Positions 28,347-38,269 are shown, counted from the first letter of the stretch. The stretch: 64,000 bases of DNA from Mycobacterium decipiens (GCF_963853665.1 NZ_OY970459.1:2666001-2730000); one strand, 5' to 3'. Numbers and translations: made by a program. Notes: generated by a model not told the origin, from the letters alone.

Positions 28347-30770
28347 GTGCAAGTGCGCCAAACATTGCTCGATGCCGTGCGCGTGCTCGACTTGTCGGAC
28401 GGTTGTTCTGCTGGCGGGACCGATGCGGTGACTCGGCTGCTCGCCGACCTGGGCGCAGACGTTCTGAAGGTGGAACCCCCGGGCGGCAGCCCAGGGCGCC
28501 GCATGCGGCCCACTTTGGCCAGCGGCAGCATCCCGTTCGCCGTGCATAACGCCAACAAACGCAGCGCACTGCTCAACCCGCTCGACGAGAGTGACCGCCG
28601 GCGGTTCTTCGACCTCGCCGCGAGTGCCGACATCGTCGTCGACTGCGGTCCTCCGGGGCAAGCCGCCGCGTACGGGACATCGTGTGCCGAGCTGGCCGAT
28701 CGCTACGAACACCTTGTCACGCTGTCGGTCACCGACTTCGGTGCAACGGGTCCGCGGTCGCAGTGGCGCGCGACCGACCCCGTGTTGTACGCGATGTGTG
28801 GTTCGCTGTCGCGGTCGGGTCCCACCACCGGCACTCCCGTACTGCCGCCGGACGGCATCGCTTCGGCCACTGCCGCGGTGCAGGCGACCTGGTCCGTACT
28901 CGTCGCCTACTACAACCGATTACGTTGTGGTACTGGGGATTACATAGACTTTTCCCGGTTTGACGCCGTTGTCATGGCGTTGGATCCCGCATTCGGAGCG
29001 CACGGGCAGGTCGCGGCCGGCCTCCGTGGCACCGGGCGATGGCGGGGCCGACCTAAGAACCAGGACGCTTACCCCATCTATCCGTGCCAGGACGGCTACG
29101 TCCGGTTTTGCGTGATGGCGCCGCGGCAGTGGCGCGGCCTGCGTCGCTGGTTGGGGGAGCCGGGAGACTTTCAGGACCCCAAGTACGACGTCATCGGTGC
29201 ACGGTTCGCCGCATGGCCGCAGATCAGCGTGTTGGTCGCGGCGTTCTGCGCCGAGAAGACCATGAAGGAGTTGGTGGCAGCCGGCCAGGCGCACGGAGTT
29301 CCCATAGCCGCGGTGCTGACACCGTCGAGGATCCTGGCCTCCGAGCACTTCCAAGCGGTGGGCGCGATCACCGATGCCGAACTCGTCCCCGGCGTGCGCA
29401 CCAGTGTGCCCACCGGATACTTCGTCGTCGACGGGCAACGTGCCGGCTTCCGGTCACCGGCCCCCGCTGTGGGGCAGGACCAACCGCGCTGGCTCGCTCA
29501 CCCAGCGCCCGTGCCCCCGCCCTTGGGCCGAGTCGGCGACCATCCAACGTATCCATTTGACGGTCTGCGGATTCTCGATTTGGGCATCATCGTGGCCGGT
29601 GGCGAGTTGAGCCGGCTGTTCGGCGACTTGGGTGCCGAGGTCATCAAGGTCGAAAGCGCTGACTACCCCGATGGATTGCGGCAGGCGCCCGTCGGCGACG
29701 CGATGAGTGAATCGTTCGCCCGGACCCACCGCAATCACCTCGCACTCGGCTTGGATCTACGCAACACCGAGGGCAAAGCGATCTTCGCTCGTCTAGTCGC
29801 TGAAGCCGACGCGGTGTTCGCCAACTTCAAGCCGGGAACCCTTACGTCACTTGGGTTTTCATACGATGTGCTGCACGCGCTCAACCCGCGGATCGTGCTG
29901 GCCGGGAGCAGCGCGTTCGGTAACCGGGGGCCCTGGAGCAACCGGATGGGCTACGGGCCACTGGTGCGCGCCGCCACCGGTGTCACCCGTGTTTGGACGT
30001 CCGAGGAAGCCCGTACCGACAAGTCCCGGCATGCCTTTTACGATGCGATGACGATATTCCCCGACCATGTGGTTGGGCGGGTTGGCGCCCTGCTGGCGCT
30101 GGCGGCCCTGATCCGCCGCGACCGAAGCGGCGAAGGAGCCCAGGTCCACATTTCCCAGGCCGAAGTCGTCGTCAACCAACTGGACACCCTGTTCGTTGCC
30201 GAGGCCGCCGTCGCGACCGGGGTTGCCGAGATCCAGAAAGACACCAGTGTGCATGCGGTCTACCCCTGTGCCGGCGACGACGAATGGTGCGTCGTATCAA
30301 TCCGCTCCGACGATGAATGGCGTCGCACTACAACTGTTTTGGGCCAGCCCGAATTGGCGAGCGACCCACGTTTCGCGGCAAGCGAGTCTCGCGTGGCCAA
30401 CCGCTCGGAGTTGGTGGCCGTGGTGTCTGCCTGGACCAGCGCCCGCACGCCCGCGCAGGCGGCCAGCTCGCTGCAGTCGGCCGGAGTTCCGGCCGGCCCG
30501 ATGAACCGGCCGCCGGATGTCCTTGCGGATCCACAGCTGATCGAGCGAAAGCTGCTCCGCGACATGGTGCACCCGCTAATCGCACGTCCACTGCCCGCCG
30601 AGACGGGTCCGGCTCCGTTTCGGCACATTCCGCAGGCACCCCAACGCCCGGCGCCACAGCCGGGACAGGACACGGTGGAGATCTGTCGGAAGCTGCTCGG
30701 CATGAGCTCGGAGGAGACCGAACGTCTGATCGACGAGCGCGCACTGTTCGGACCCGCCGACAGCGCCTAG
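28347..30770 (+). CDS. Double-domain class III (CaiB/BaiF) CoA-transferase (Rv1866-like)
   Basis: 807 residues: two fused copies of the CoA-transferase III fold. The first runs from about 5 to 370 (VRVLDLSDGCSAGG, LLADLGADVLKVEPPGG) and the second from about 400 to 790 (LRILDLGIIVAGGELSRLFG, LGAEVIKVESADYPDG, RSGEGAQVHISQAEV). The family moves CoA between carboxylic acids. The first half looks less canonical and may be structural. Start is a GTG at 28347; a second GTG six bases later is equally possible. Divergent from the SDR/xfp pair and probably cotranscribed with the aldehyde dehydrogenase. Confidence 0.88.
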   Translation: MQVRQTLLDAVRVLDLSDGCSAGGTDAVTRLLADLGADVLKVEPPGGSPGRRMRPTLASGSIPFAVHNANKRSALLNPLDESDRRRFFDLAASADIVVDCGPPGQAAAYGTSCAELADRYEHLVTLSVTDFGATGPRSQWRATDPVLYAMCGSLSRSGPTTGTPVLPPDGIASATAAVQATWSVLVAYYNRLRCGTGDYIDFSRFDAVVMALDPAFGAHGQVAAGLRGTGRWRGRPKNQDAYPIYPCQDGYVRFCVMAPRQWRGLRRWLGEPGDFQDPKYDVIGARFAAWPQISVLVAAFCAEKTMKELVAAGQAHGVPIAAVLTPSRILASEHFQAVGAITDAELVPGVRTSVPTGYFVVDGQRAGFRSPAPAVGQDQPRWLAHPAPVPPPLGRVGDHPTYPFDGLRILDLGIIVAGGELSRLFGDLGAEVIKVESADYPDGLRQAPVGDAMSESFARTHRNHLALGLDLRNTEGKAIFARLVAEADAVFANFKPGTLTSLGFSYDVLHALNPRIVLAGSSAFGNRGPWSNRMGYGPLVRAATGVTRVWTSEEARTDKSRHAFYDAMTIFPDHVVGRVGALLALAALIRRDRSGEGAQVHISQAEVVVNQLDTLFVAEAAVATGVAEIQKDTSVHAVYPCAGDDEWCVVSIRSDDEWRRTTTVLGQPELASDPRFAASESRVANRSELVAVVSAWTSARTPAQAASSLQSAGVPAGPMNRPPDVLADPQLIERKLLRDMVHPLIARPLPAETGPAPFRHIPQAPQRPAPQPGQDTVEICRKLLGMSSEETERLIDERALFGPADSA

Positions 30771-30811
30771 CATCTGCGGAGGGGGCAGTGGTTGGCACGG
30801 GAGGCACGCCA

Positions 30812-32272
30812 GTGACATTTTTGCCGTCGTCACCATCTTCGCCGTCTTCGCCGGCCCAGTTTTTCAGCGGCGGGCGATTCCGGATCGCCGATGATGTCGA
30901 ACCGGTGCTGGAAGCAGCTACCGGCGCACGCCTCGGTGACGGCGCCTGCGTCACCGAATCCGATATCGATGACGCCGTGGCGGCCGCCCGTTCGGCGCTG
31001 CCCGACTGGCGGGCCAGCCCGCCGGAGCACCGCGCCGGCATCCTTACCGCGATGGCGGACGTGCTGCAGTCACGGGCACAGTCCACCAGCGAGCTGGTGA
31101 CTCGGGAGAACGGCATGCCGATCTCGCTGTCCCGCGGCGCCAACGGCGCTTTCCCACCCCTGCTGTTCCGCTATTACGCCCAGCTGATCACCGAGATTCC
31201 GGTCGAGGAAATCCGGCCGAGTTTCACTGGACACACGATTGTCCGCCGGGAGGCGGTCGGGGTAGTAGCCGCGGTGATCCCGTGGAACTATCCGCAGGCA
31301 CTGGCCGCGATGAAAATCGCGCCCGCACTGGCCGCCGGTTGCCCGGTGGTCCTCAAGTCCTCGCCTGAGACCGCCTTGGACGCACTGGTTTTCGCCGAGG
31401 CCGCGGTCGATGCCGGGCTACCTCCCGGGGTGTTGAACGTGGTATCGGGCGGCGCGGGCGTCGGCGCATGCCTGGTGGCTCATCCCGGCGTCGACAAAGT
31501 GGCATTCACCGGTTCGACGGAAACCGGGCGAGTGGTCGCTGAAGTGTGCGGCCGGCTGATGCGCCCAGTCACCCTGGAACTCGGCGGCAAGTCTGCGGCG
31601 ATCATTCTCGACGATGCCGACCTGGACGCGACAATGCGCGGGTTGCGTACCGCGTCGTTCGTCAACAACGGGCAGACCTGTCACCTGAGTTCGCGCATCC
31701 TCGCGCCGAGATCTCGCTACGACGAGATCGTCGACGCGGTCGCGGCACTGGCCGAGAGTATGACGGTCGGTGATCCGCTGCACCCGTTGACCGAGATCGG
31801 CCCCATGGTCAGCTCCCGCCAACGTGAGCGAGTGTTGGGCTACATCGGCATCGGTAGGGATAGCGGTGCGAGGCTGGTTGCCGGCGGCTCAGTTCCGAGG
31901 GAGCAGCCGCGCGGCTGGTTTGTGTCTCCGACGGTTTTCGCCGACGTCGACAACTCCGATCGCCTGGCGCGCGAGGAAATCTTCGGCCCGGTGCTGACCA
32001 TCACCAGGTACGAGACCGATGACGAAGCGATCGCCCTTGCCAACGACAGCGAGTTCGGCCTTGCCGGCACCGTGTGGTCGACCGACACCGACCGCGCCAC
32101 CGATGTTGCCCGCGCAGTACACAGCGGCACCGTCGGGATCAACGACTACCAACTCGACGTGCGCGCGCCGTTCGGCGGGGTCAAGGCCAGCGGGCTGGGC
32201 CGGGAGCTGGGCCCAGAGGGTCTGGCGGCCTACCGCACGCTGAAATCGATCTATCGAACAGGTCCGGCCTAG
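30812..32272 (+). CDS. NAD(P)-dependent aldehyde dehydrogenase
   Basis: 486 residues from a GTG at 30812-30814 with GGGAGG seven bases upstream; an in-frame GTG at 30788 also has a good site (GGAGG). The fold is complete: AAVIPWNYPQALAAMKIAPA, VAFTGSTETGR, catalytic Glu in TLELGGKSAAI, and nucleophile Cys in VNNGQTCHLSSR, then EEIFGPVLTI and APFGGVKASGLGRELG. Oxidises an aldehyde to an acid; the substrate is unknown. Starts 41 bases after the CoA-transferase, suggesting a joint degradative pathway. A long in-frame 5' extension overlaps the CoA-transferase and is not coding. Confidence 0.92.
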   Translation: MTFLPSSPSSPSSPAQFFSGGRFRIADDVEPVLEAATGARLGDGACVTESDIDDAVAAARSALPDWRASPPEHRAGILTAMADVLQSRAQSTSELVTRENGMPISLSRGANGAFPPLLFRYYAQLITEIPVEEIRPSFTGHTIVRREAVGVVAAVIPWNYPQALAAMKIAPALAAGCPVVLKSSPETALDALVFAEAAVDAGLPPGVLNVVSGGAGVGACLVAHPGVDKVAFTGSTETGRVVAEVCGRLMRPVTLELGGKSAAIILDDADLDATMRGLRTASFVNNGQTCHLSSRILAPRSRYDEIVDAVAALAESMTVGDPLHPLTEIGPMVSSRQRERVLGYIGIGRDSGARLVAGGSVPREQPRGWFVSPTVFADVDNSDRLAREEIFGPVLTITRYETDDEAIALANDSEFGLAGTVWSTDTDRATDVARAVHSGTVGINDYQLDVRAPFGGVKASGLGRELGPEGLAAYRTLKSIYRTGPA

Positions 32273-32291
32273 CCTTTCTCGGCGCCGAACG

Positions 32292-32305
32292 TCACGCTGG
32301 CGTGA
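32292..32305. terminator. Hairpin after the aldehyde dehydrogenase gene
   Basis: TCACGC-TG-GCGTGA is a perfect six-base-pair stem with a two-base loop, 20 bases after the stop codon. No T tract follows. This fits mycobacterial hairpin-only terminators, but the call is weak. Confidence 0.3.
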
Positions 32306-32345
32306 TGTTGGACGGCCGTTCCACGGCCCACTCGGAAGGTTCGGG

Positions 32346-32591
32346 GTCGCCGCGCTAGGCCCAATTGCGCAGCTCCTCCTCGGGCCGTTCCACGGCCCGC
32401 ATCGTCGCCGCGCTAGGCCCAATTGCGCAGCTCCTCCTCGGGCCGTTCCACGGCCCGCATCGTCGCCGCGCTAGGCCCAATTGCGCAGCTCCTCCTCGGG
32501 CCGTTCCACGGCCCGCATCGTCGCCGCGCTAGGCCCAATTGCGCAGCTCCTCCTCGGGCCGTTCCACGGCCCGCATCGTCGCCGCGCTAGG
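32346..32591. repeat. 58-bp tandem repeat (VNTR), four full copies plus partial
   Basis: GTCGCCGCGCTAGG begins units at 32346, 32404, 32462, 32520 and 32578, an exact 58-base period. The four full copies are nearly identical; the fifth breaks off after 14 bases. Each contains the hairpin GGGCCGT-TCC-ACGGCCC. A degenerate half unit precedes the array (GGCCGTTCCACGGCC around 32314). The array ends nine bases before the ATG of the thiolase-like gene and fills its whole upstream region. Confidence 0.95.
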
Positions 32592-32599
32592 TTCGAGCT

Positions 32600-34084
32600 A
32601 TGCCTGTAGACCCCAGGACACCGGTGCTGGTCGGGTATGGCCAGGTCAACCACCGCGACGAGATCGACACCGCAAAGCGGTCGATCGAACCGGTCGACCT
32701 GATGGCCGCCGCGGCCCGGAAAGCCGCGGCTTCGACGGTGCTCGAGGCGGTGGATTCCATCCGCGTGGTGCACATGCTGTCAGCGCACTACCGAAATCCC
32801 GGGCAACTCCTCGGCGAGCGCATCAACGCCGGCAGCTTCACCACCGGTTACAGCGGCATGGGAGGTAACATGCCGCAGTCCCTGGTCAACCAGGCCTGCC
32901 GGGACATCCAGCTGGGGCGGGCGGGCGTGGTGCTGTTGGCCGGTGCCGAAACCTGGCGCACCCGGACCGGCCTGCGCGCTAAGGGCAGCAAATTGGAGTG
33001 GACTGCGCAGGACGAATCCGTTCCGATGCCCGAGATCGCCGACGACGGCGTTCCGATGGCCGGCGCGGCAGAGCTGAGGATCAAACTGGACCGGCCGGCC
33101 TACGTGTATCCGCTGTTCGAGCAGGCGCTGCGCATAGCCAATGGCGAGTCGCTCGAGAACCACCGTAGGCGCGTCGGCGAGCTGTGGGCGCGCTTCAGTG
33201 CCGTCGCGGCCGACAATCCGAACGCCTGGATCCGTAACCCGGTGACGGCTGACGATATCTGGCAGCCCGGCCCGCAGAACCGGATGATCAGCTGGCCCTA
33301 CACCAAGCTCATGAACTCCAACAACATGGTCGACCAGGGCGCCGCGTTGCTCCTGACCTCGGTCGAACTGGCGAAACGCCTGCAAATTCCCGCCGAACAC
33401 TGGGTTTATCCGCTGGCCGGCACCGACGCGCATGACACCCCCGCCGTCGCCGATCGGGCCGAGCTGCATGGGTCCACGGCCATCAGGATCGCCGGCGCCC
33501 GGGCGCTGGAGCTTGCCGGGCTGGGGCTCGACGATATCGACCACGTCGACCTGTACTCGTGTTTTCCTTCTGCGGTCCAGGTCGCCGCCACCGAACTCGG
33601 CCTGGACACCGACGATCCCGCCCGCCCACTGACCGTCACCGGTGGCCTGACCTTCGCCGGCGGTCCGTGGAGCAACTACGTCACACATTCGATCGCCACG
33701 ATGGCAGAGCTGCTGGTGGCCAATCCCGGCCGCCGCGGTCTGATCACCGCTAACGGCGGCTACCTGACCAAGCACAGCTTCGGGGTCTACGGCACCGAAC
33801 CGCCATTGGAGTTCCGCTGGGAGGACGTGCAACCCGCGGTGGATCGGGAGCCCGTCGGAGACGGATTGCTCGAGTGGGAAGGCGTCGGCACCGTCGAAGC
33901 GTGGACCACACCGTTCAACAGGGAGGGATTACCGGAGAAGGCCTTCCTGGCGGTTCGCACGCCCGACGGGTCGCGCAGCCTGGCGGTGATCACCGACCAC
34001 GCGTCGGCCGAAGCAACAGTTCGTGAGGATATCGCCGGCGCCAAGGTTGCCGTCGCCACCGATGGCAGCGCAACGCTGAGGTAA
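32600..34084 (+). CDS. Thiolase-like acetyl-CoA acetyltransferase family protein (Rv1867-like)
   Basis: 494 residues. Starts MPVDPRTPVLVGYGQVNHRD. The AGAETWRTR stretch, the FSAVAADNPNAWIRNPVTADDI helical insertion and the late NGGYLTKHSFGVYGTEPP (replacing the catalytic NGGxxxxGHPxGATG) show a divergent thiolase. The normal nucleophile Cys is not seen, so it may be a non-decarboxylating, SCP2-type or retro-aldol-like member. Upstream lies only the 58-bp repeat, with no clear ribosome site. Length equals Rv1867 as recalled. Confidence 0.8.
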   Translation: MPVDPRTPVLVGYGQVNHRDEIDTAKRSIEPVDLMAAAARKAAASTVLEAVDSIRVVHMLSAHYRNPGQLLGERINAGSFTTGYSGMGGNMPQSLVNQACRDIQLGRAGVVLLAGAETWRTRTGLRAKGSKLEWTAQDESVPMPEIADDGVPMAGAAELRIKLDRPAYVYPLFEQALRIANGESLENHRRRVGELWARFSAVAADNPNAWIRNPVTADDIWQPGPQNRMISWPYTKLMNSNNMVDQGAALLLTSVELAKRLQIPAEHWVYPLAGTDAHDTPAVADRAELHGSTAIRIAGARALELAGLGLDDIDHVDLYSCFPSAVQVAATELGLDTDDPARPLTVTGGLTFAGGPWSNYVTHSIATMAELLVANPGRRGLITANGGYLTKHSFGVYGTEPPLEFRWEDVQPAVDREPVGDGLLEWEGVGTVEAWTTPFNREGLPEKAFLAVRTPDGSRSLAVITDHASAEATVREDIAGAKVAVATDGSATLR

Positions 34085-34186
34085 CCGGCGGCGAGCAGCC
34101 AAGAGTCACGTTCGAGACTCAATAGTCGCGCAACTCACGCCGACGTGCCTATTGTCATGAGGAGACGTTGGGGGAGGTGAGGCCAG

Positions 34187-36286
34187 GTGCAGATCCTGGT
34201 TACCGACGCCACGGGTGCGGTCGGCCGCTTGGTCACCCGGCAGCTCATCGCTGCCGGGCACACGGTGAGCGGCATAGCGCAGCACCCGCACGAGTGCCTG
34301 GACCCGGGCGTCGACTATGTTTGCGCGTCATTGCACAACCCGGTGCTGCAGGAGTTAGCCGGCGAAGCCGACGCGGTGATCCATCTCGCCCCGGTTGATA
34401 CCAGCGCCCCCGGCGGCGCCGGCATCACCGGTGCGGCACATGTCGCGAATGCGGCCGCACGTGCGGGCGCCCGGCTGCTGTTCGTGTCTCAGGCCGCAGG
34501 GCGCCCCGAACTGTATCGGCAAGCTGAGACGTTGGTGTTGACCGGTTGGGCGCCGAGCCTGGTCATTCGGATCGCTCCACCCGTCGGTCGCCAGCTCGAC
34601 TGGATGGTGTGTCGAACGGTGGCCACGCTGCTGCGCGGCAAGGTCTCGGCACGGCCGATGCGGGTGCTGCACCTCGACGACTTGGTCCGCTTCCTGGTTT
34701 TGGCGCTGAACACCGACCGCAACGGGGTGGTTGACCTGGCCACCCCTGACACCACCAACGTGGTCACGGCGTGGCGGCTGCTCCGGTCTGTGGACCCGCG
34801 CTTGCGGCCACACCGGGTTCGCGGCTGGGCGCAATTGCTTCCAAAGATGGATATCGCTGCCGCGCAGGAGGATTGGAACTTCGAGTTCGGCTGGCAAGCG
34901 ACCGAGGCGATCGTCGACACCGGGCGGGGACTCGTCGGCCGCAGACTTGATTCCGCAGGGGCGACCAGCGGACCGGGGCAACTGGTACTGCCGGTGGAGT
35001 CTCTCCCGCGGTCCGGGCCTTCCCCCGGGGAACCGCTGAGCAGCGCCGCGCCAGAAGGGCTGGAGGGAGAGTTCGACGACCGTATCGACGAGCGGTTCCC
35101 GGTCTTCAGCGCGACCAGTCTCGCCGAATCGCTGCCGGGACCGCTGACCCCGATGACGCTCGACGTGCAGTTGAGCGGACTACGGGCAGCCGGTCGGGCG
35201 ATGGGTCGGGTGCTGGCGCTTGGCGGTGTCGTTGCCGACGAGTGGGGGAGCAGGGCCATCGCGGTGTTCGGTCACCGCCCCTACGTCGGGGTATCGGCCA
35301 ATATTGTCGCCGCCACCCAACTACCTGGCTGGGACGCACGGGCCGTGGCCCGGCGCTCACTGGGTGAGCAGCCGCAGGTCACCGATCTCCTTCCGTTTGG
35401 TCGACCGCAACTTGCGGGCGGACCGCTCGGGTCGGTCGCGAAGGTGGTGGTGACGGCGCGCTCGGTTGCCCTGCTACGCCATCTCCGGAGCGACACGCAC
35501 GACTATGTTGCCGCCGCAGATGCCGAGTGCCTCGATGCCGAGCAGCTCGCCGCGCTACCGGACGCGGGACTGGAAGTGCGGATTCGGCTGCTGCGCGATC
35601 GGATTCACCAGGGCTGGATTCTCACCGCACTGTGGGTGATCGACACCGGCGTCACGGCGGCCACGCTGGAGCACACCCGCGCGGGCTCGGCGGTGTCCGG
35701 AGTGGGCGTGATCATGGAAAGCGGCCGAATCGCGGCCGGGATTGCCCCGCTGGCGGCGGTGCTGCGCGCCGACCCACCCTTGTGCGCGCTGGCCCGAGAC
35801 GGCAACCTCGCCAGTATCCGCGCGCTGTCTTCGCCCGCGGCCGCCACAGTCGACGCGGCCCTTGCCCGGATGGGGCACCGCGGGTCAGGGGAAGCCGAGC
35901 TGGCCAACCCGACGTTCGGCGACGATCCGGCGCTTCTGCTGAAGGCCGCCGCCGAAACCGCCGCGCGGCCCACCGAGGCACCACCCCCAGCGACGCTCAC
36001 CCAGCGATTGGCTGCCAGCGCCCGCAATTCCCGGGAGCTGGCACACGACACCACCATCCGTTTCACTCATGACCTCCGGATGACGCTGCGGGAGCTGGGA
36101 TCTCGACGAGTCGCGGCGGACCTGATCGACGTTGTCGACGATGTGTTCTACCTGACCTGCGATGAGCTGGTTACCACGCCGGCGGACGCCCGGCTGCGGG
36201 TGAAACGTCGGCGCGCCGAACGAGAACGGCTGCAGGCCCAGCGCCCGCCAGACGTTATCGACCACACCTGGATACCGGTGGAGTAG
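34187..36286 (+). CDS. NAD-dependent epimerase-like N-terminus with large unknown C-terminus (Rv1868-like)
   Basis: 699 residues from a GTG with a GGGGGAGGTGAGG site upstream. Residues 1-240 are a Rossmann domain of the extended SDR/NmrA kind: MQILVTDATGAVGRLVTRQL, ADAVIHLAPVDTSAPGG, MRVLHLDDLVRFLVLALNTD. The remaining 450 residues, from about LPGPLTPMTL, belong to no family I recognise; ALARMGHRGSGEAELANPTF resembles a PEP-utiliser-like motif, but only weakly. Function unknown. Follows the thiolase-like gene by 102 bases. Confidence 0.75.
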   Translation: MQILVTDATGAVGRLVTRQLIAAGHTVSGIAQHPHECLDPGVDYVCASLHNPVLQELAGEADAVIHLAPVDTSAPGGAGITGAAHVANAAARAGARLLFVSQAAGRPELYRQAETLVLTGWAPSLVIRIAPPVGRQLDWMVCRTVATLLRGKVSARPMRVLHLDDLVRFLVLALNTDRNGVVDLATPDTTNVVTAWRLLRSVDPRLRPHRVRGWAQLLPKMDIAAAQEDWNFEFGWQATEAIVDTGRGLVGRRLDSAGATSGPGQLVLPVESLPRSGPSPGEPLSSAAPEGLEGEFDDRIDERFPVFSATSLAESLPGPLTPMTLDVQLSGLRAAGRAMGRVLALGGVVADEWGSRAIAVFGHRPYVGVSANIVAATQLPGWDARAVARRSLGEQPQVTDLLPFGRPQLAGGPLGSVAKVVVTARSVALLRHLRSDTHDYVAAADAECLDAEQLAALPDAGLEVRIRLLRDRIHQGWILTALWVIDTGVTAATLEHTRAGSAVSGVGVIMESGRIAAGIAPLAAVLRADPPLCALARDGNLASIRALSSPAAATVDAALARMGHRGSGEAELANPTFGDDPALLLKAAAETAARPTEAPPPATLTQRLAASARNSRELAHDTTIRFTHDLRMTLRELGSRRVAADLIDVVDDVFYLTCDELVTTPADARLRVKRRRAERERLQAQRPPDVIDHTWIPVE

Positions 36287-36307
36287 CGGTCAACTCACGT
36301 CAGTTCG

Positions 36308-37540
36308 TCAGTTCGTCAGGTCCGCCAGCGGCGACTGCGGATCGGCCAGCCCGTCGGCGTCCACCGGGTTCCCGGACCGGATCAGGTCTTTGACGTCGTC
36401 CAGCACGTCCCAGATATTGACATTCATCCCGGCCAACACCCGGCTGTCGTCGTCGAGCCAGAAGGCGACGAACTCGCGGCCGGCGACGTCGCCGCGAAAC
36501 ACCACCCGGTCGAAGCTGGGGGCGTGGCCGACGTACTCCATCCCAAGATCGTATTGGTCGGTGAAGAAGTAGGGCAGCTCGGCGTACTCACCGGGCCGGC
36601 CCAGCATGCCGGCAGCCGCGACAGCGGGTTGTTTGAGCGCATTGGCCCAGTGTTCGGTGCGGATGCGGCTCCCGAAAAGCGGGTGCTCAGCGGCGGCAAT
36701 GTCGCCGACCGCGTAGATGTCGGGATCGCTGGTCCGCAGCGTCGCATCAACCAGCACACCGCCATCGCCCATCGACAGCCCGGCCCGTTCCGCGAGTTCG
36801 ACGTTGGGCTTCGCGCCGACGGCCACGAGCACGGCATCGGCGGCAACCGTCGACCCATCACGCATCTTGAGTCCGGTCGCCTTGCCATCGGCCCTGGTGA
36901 TCTCCTCGACCTGCGCCCGCAACCGCAAGTCCACCCCGTGATCACGATGCAGGTCGGCAAAAACTTTGCCAACTTCCTCCCCGACAGCGGCCAGCAGCGG
37001 CTGTTCGGCGATCTCGACGACAGTGACGTCTACGCCGCGTCGGCGCGCACCGGCGGCCACTTCCAGACCGATCCAGCCGGCACCTACCACCGCGATTGAA
37101 GACCCTTGCACCAGAACGGAATTCAGCACCTCAGCATCCTGGTAGCTGCGCAGGTAGTGAACGCCGGCGGCGTCGGACCCCGGTATCGCTGGGCGTCGCG
37201 AGGCCGATCCAGTGGCCAGCAGCAGCTTGTCATAGTGCACCTGGGTGTCGCCGGGCAGCCGCACGGTGTGTGCGGAAGGATCCACCGACGACACCTTCAC
37301 ACCAAGCCTCACGTCGACGTCATGGTCGTGGTACCAGTCGGAGGTCTGCACGGTGAAGTCGCTCAGCGACTTCTTCCCGGCCAGAAATTCCTTGGAGAGC
37401 GGAGGTCTTTCGTAGGGCAGGTGCTCTTCGTCGGCGAATAAGATGATCCGACCGTCGAAGTTGCTGTCGCGCAATGCTTCTACCGCTTTGGCCCCGGCAA
37501 GTCCGCCGCCAACAATGACGAATGTGTTTGAGCTTGCCAT
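36308..37540 (-). CDS. FAD-dependent ferredoxin reductase (Rv1869c-like)
   Basis: 410 residues of the putidaredoxin/rhodocoxin reductase family. FAD motif FVIVGGGLAGAKAVEAL, active-region YERPPLSKEFLAGKK, NAD motif IAVVGAGWIGLEVAAGARR, and DIYAVGDIAAAEHP for the second FAD contact. The C-terminal reductase domain follows. It passes electrons from NADH to a ferredoxin, often for P450s. No ferredoxin or P450 gene is adjacent. Confidence 0.92.
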   Translation of the reverse strand: MASSNTFVIVGGGLAGAKAVEALRDSNFDGRIILFADEEHLPYERPPLSKEFLAGKKSLSDFTVQTSDWYHDHDVDVRLGVKVSSVDPSAHTVRLPGDTQVHYDKLLLATGSASRRPAIPGSDAAGVHYLRSYQDAEVLNSVLVQGSSIAVVGAGWIGLEVAAGARRRGVDVTVVEIAEQPLLAAVGEEVGKVFADLHRDHGVDLRLRAQVEEITRADGKATGLKMRDGSTVAADAVLVAVGAKPNVELAERAGLSMGDGGVLVDATLRTSDPDIYAVGDIAAAEHPLFGSRIRTEHWANALKQPAVAAAGMLGRPGEYAELPYFFTDQYDLGMEYVGHAPSFDRVVFRGDVAGREFVAFWLDDDSRVLAGMNVNIWDVLDDVKDLIRSGNPVDADGLADPQSPLADLTN

Positions 37541-37594
37541 AATCGCTGCTCCGTTCTGTTGTGTGACAGCCTACGAATCGGTCGCATACCGGGG

Positions 37595-38236
37595 TCAACC
37601 GGTCATCTGCCGACGAAGCTCGTCATCTAAAGCGTGTCGCACCAACGCGGCGGCCAGGACCGCATTGGTATTGGGCGCCAGCGACGCCAGCTTCTTCGGG
37701 TTGGTGGGCAAGCCCAATTGCTGCGCCGCGGCGGTGGCCCGATCATCGAAATACGGGCGCACCCAGGTCCAGACGTCTTGGACTTCACGCAAGAAGATGT
37801 CGGCACCGGTATCGCCGATTCCGTTGAACAGCTTGAGCATACGTTTGGCCGACTGAACATCAGGTTGGCTGCGCCGGGCGAGTTCCCGCAAATCCCCGGA
37901 ATACTCGCCGCGAACCCGTTGGGCGATTGCGGTGAGCCGGGTCGCCGAGCTCTCGTCGTATCGCACATAGCGGGCACGGCCAAACGCGCTGATCATGGTT
38001 TGTCGATCCGATGCCAGCACGGCTTGGGGTGTACGCAGGCCCGCGCTGAACAATTCCCGGGCGGCACGCACTGCGGTGGTGGCCTCGATCGGTTTGCTGG
38101 CCAGCATGCACAGAACCAGCAACTGAAACAGCGGCATCGGTTTGTCCTTGATCCGGATTCCCGCCTCAGCCCCGAAGGTGGTGCCGGCGATGTCGAGCAG
38201 TCGTCGTACCAGTTGGTCCGGCTTGTCCATAGGCAC
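37595..38236 (-). CDS. HhH-GPD-like protein, endonuclease III superfamily (Rv1870c-like)
   Basis: 213 residues, almost all helical. LFNGIGDTGADIFLREVQD is a helix-hairpin-helix, and the following VWTWVRPYFDDR holds an Asp near the place of the catalytic GPD Asp. No iron-sulfur cluster Cys set is present. A DNA glycosylase-type role is likely but unproven. Sequence compared by eye only. Confidence 0.7.
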   Translation of the reverse strand: MPMDKPDQLVRRLLDIAGTTFGAEAGIRIKDKPMPLFQLLVLCMLASKPIEATTAVRAARELFSAGLRTPQAVLASDRQTMISAFGRARYVRYDESSATRLTAIAQRVRGEYSGDLRELARRSQPDVQSAKRMLKLFNGIGDTGADIFLREVQDVWTWVRPYFDDRATAAAQQLGLPTNPKKLASLAPNTNAVLAAALVRHALDDELRRQMTG

Positions 38237-38269
38237 CGCGTACCCGCAATGCGGGCCCGCAAACCGCGT

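Noticed and set aside
30317..30811. N-terminal extension of the aldehyde dehydrogenase
   Set aside because: The added 165 residues overlap the CoA-transferase and are Arg/Pro-rich; good ribosome sites exist at the later GTGs.
32346..32591. The regular 58-bp array as a CRISPR
   Set aside because: The whole unit is repeated without unique spacers, and no cas genes are near. It is a tandem repeat.
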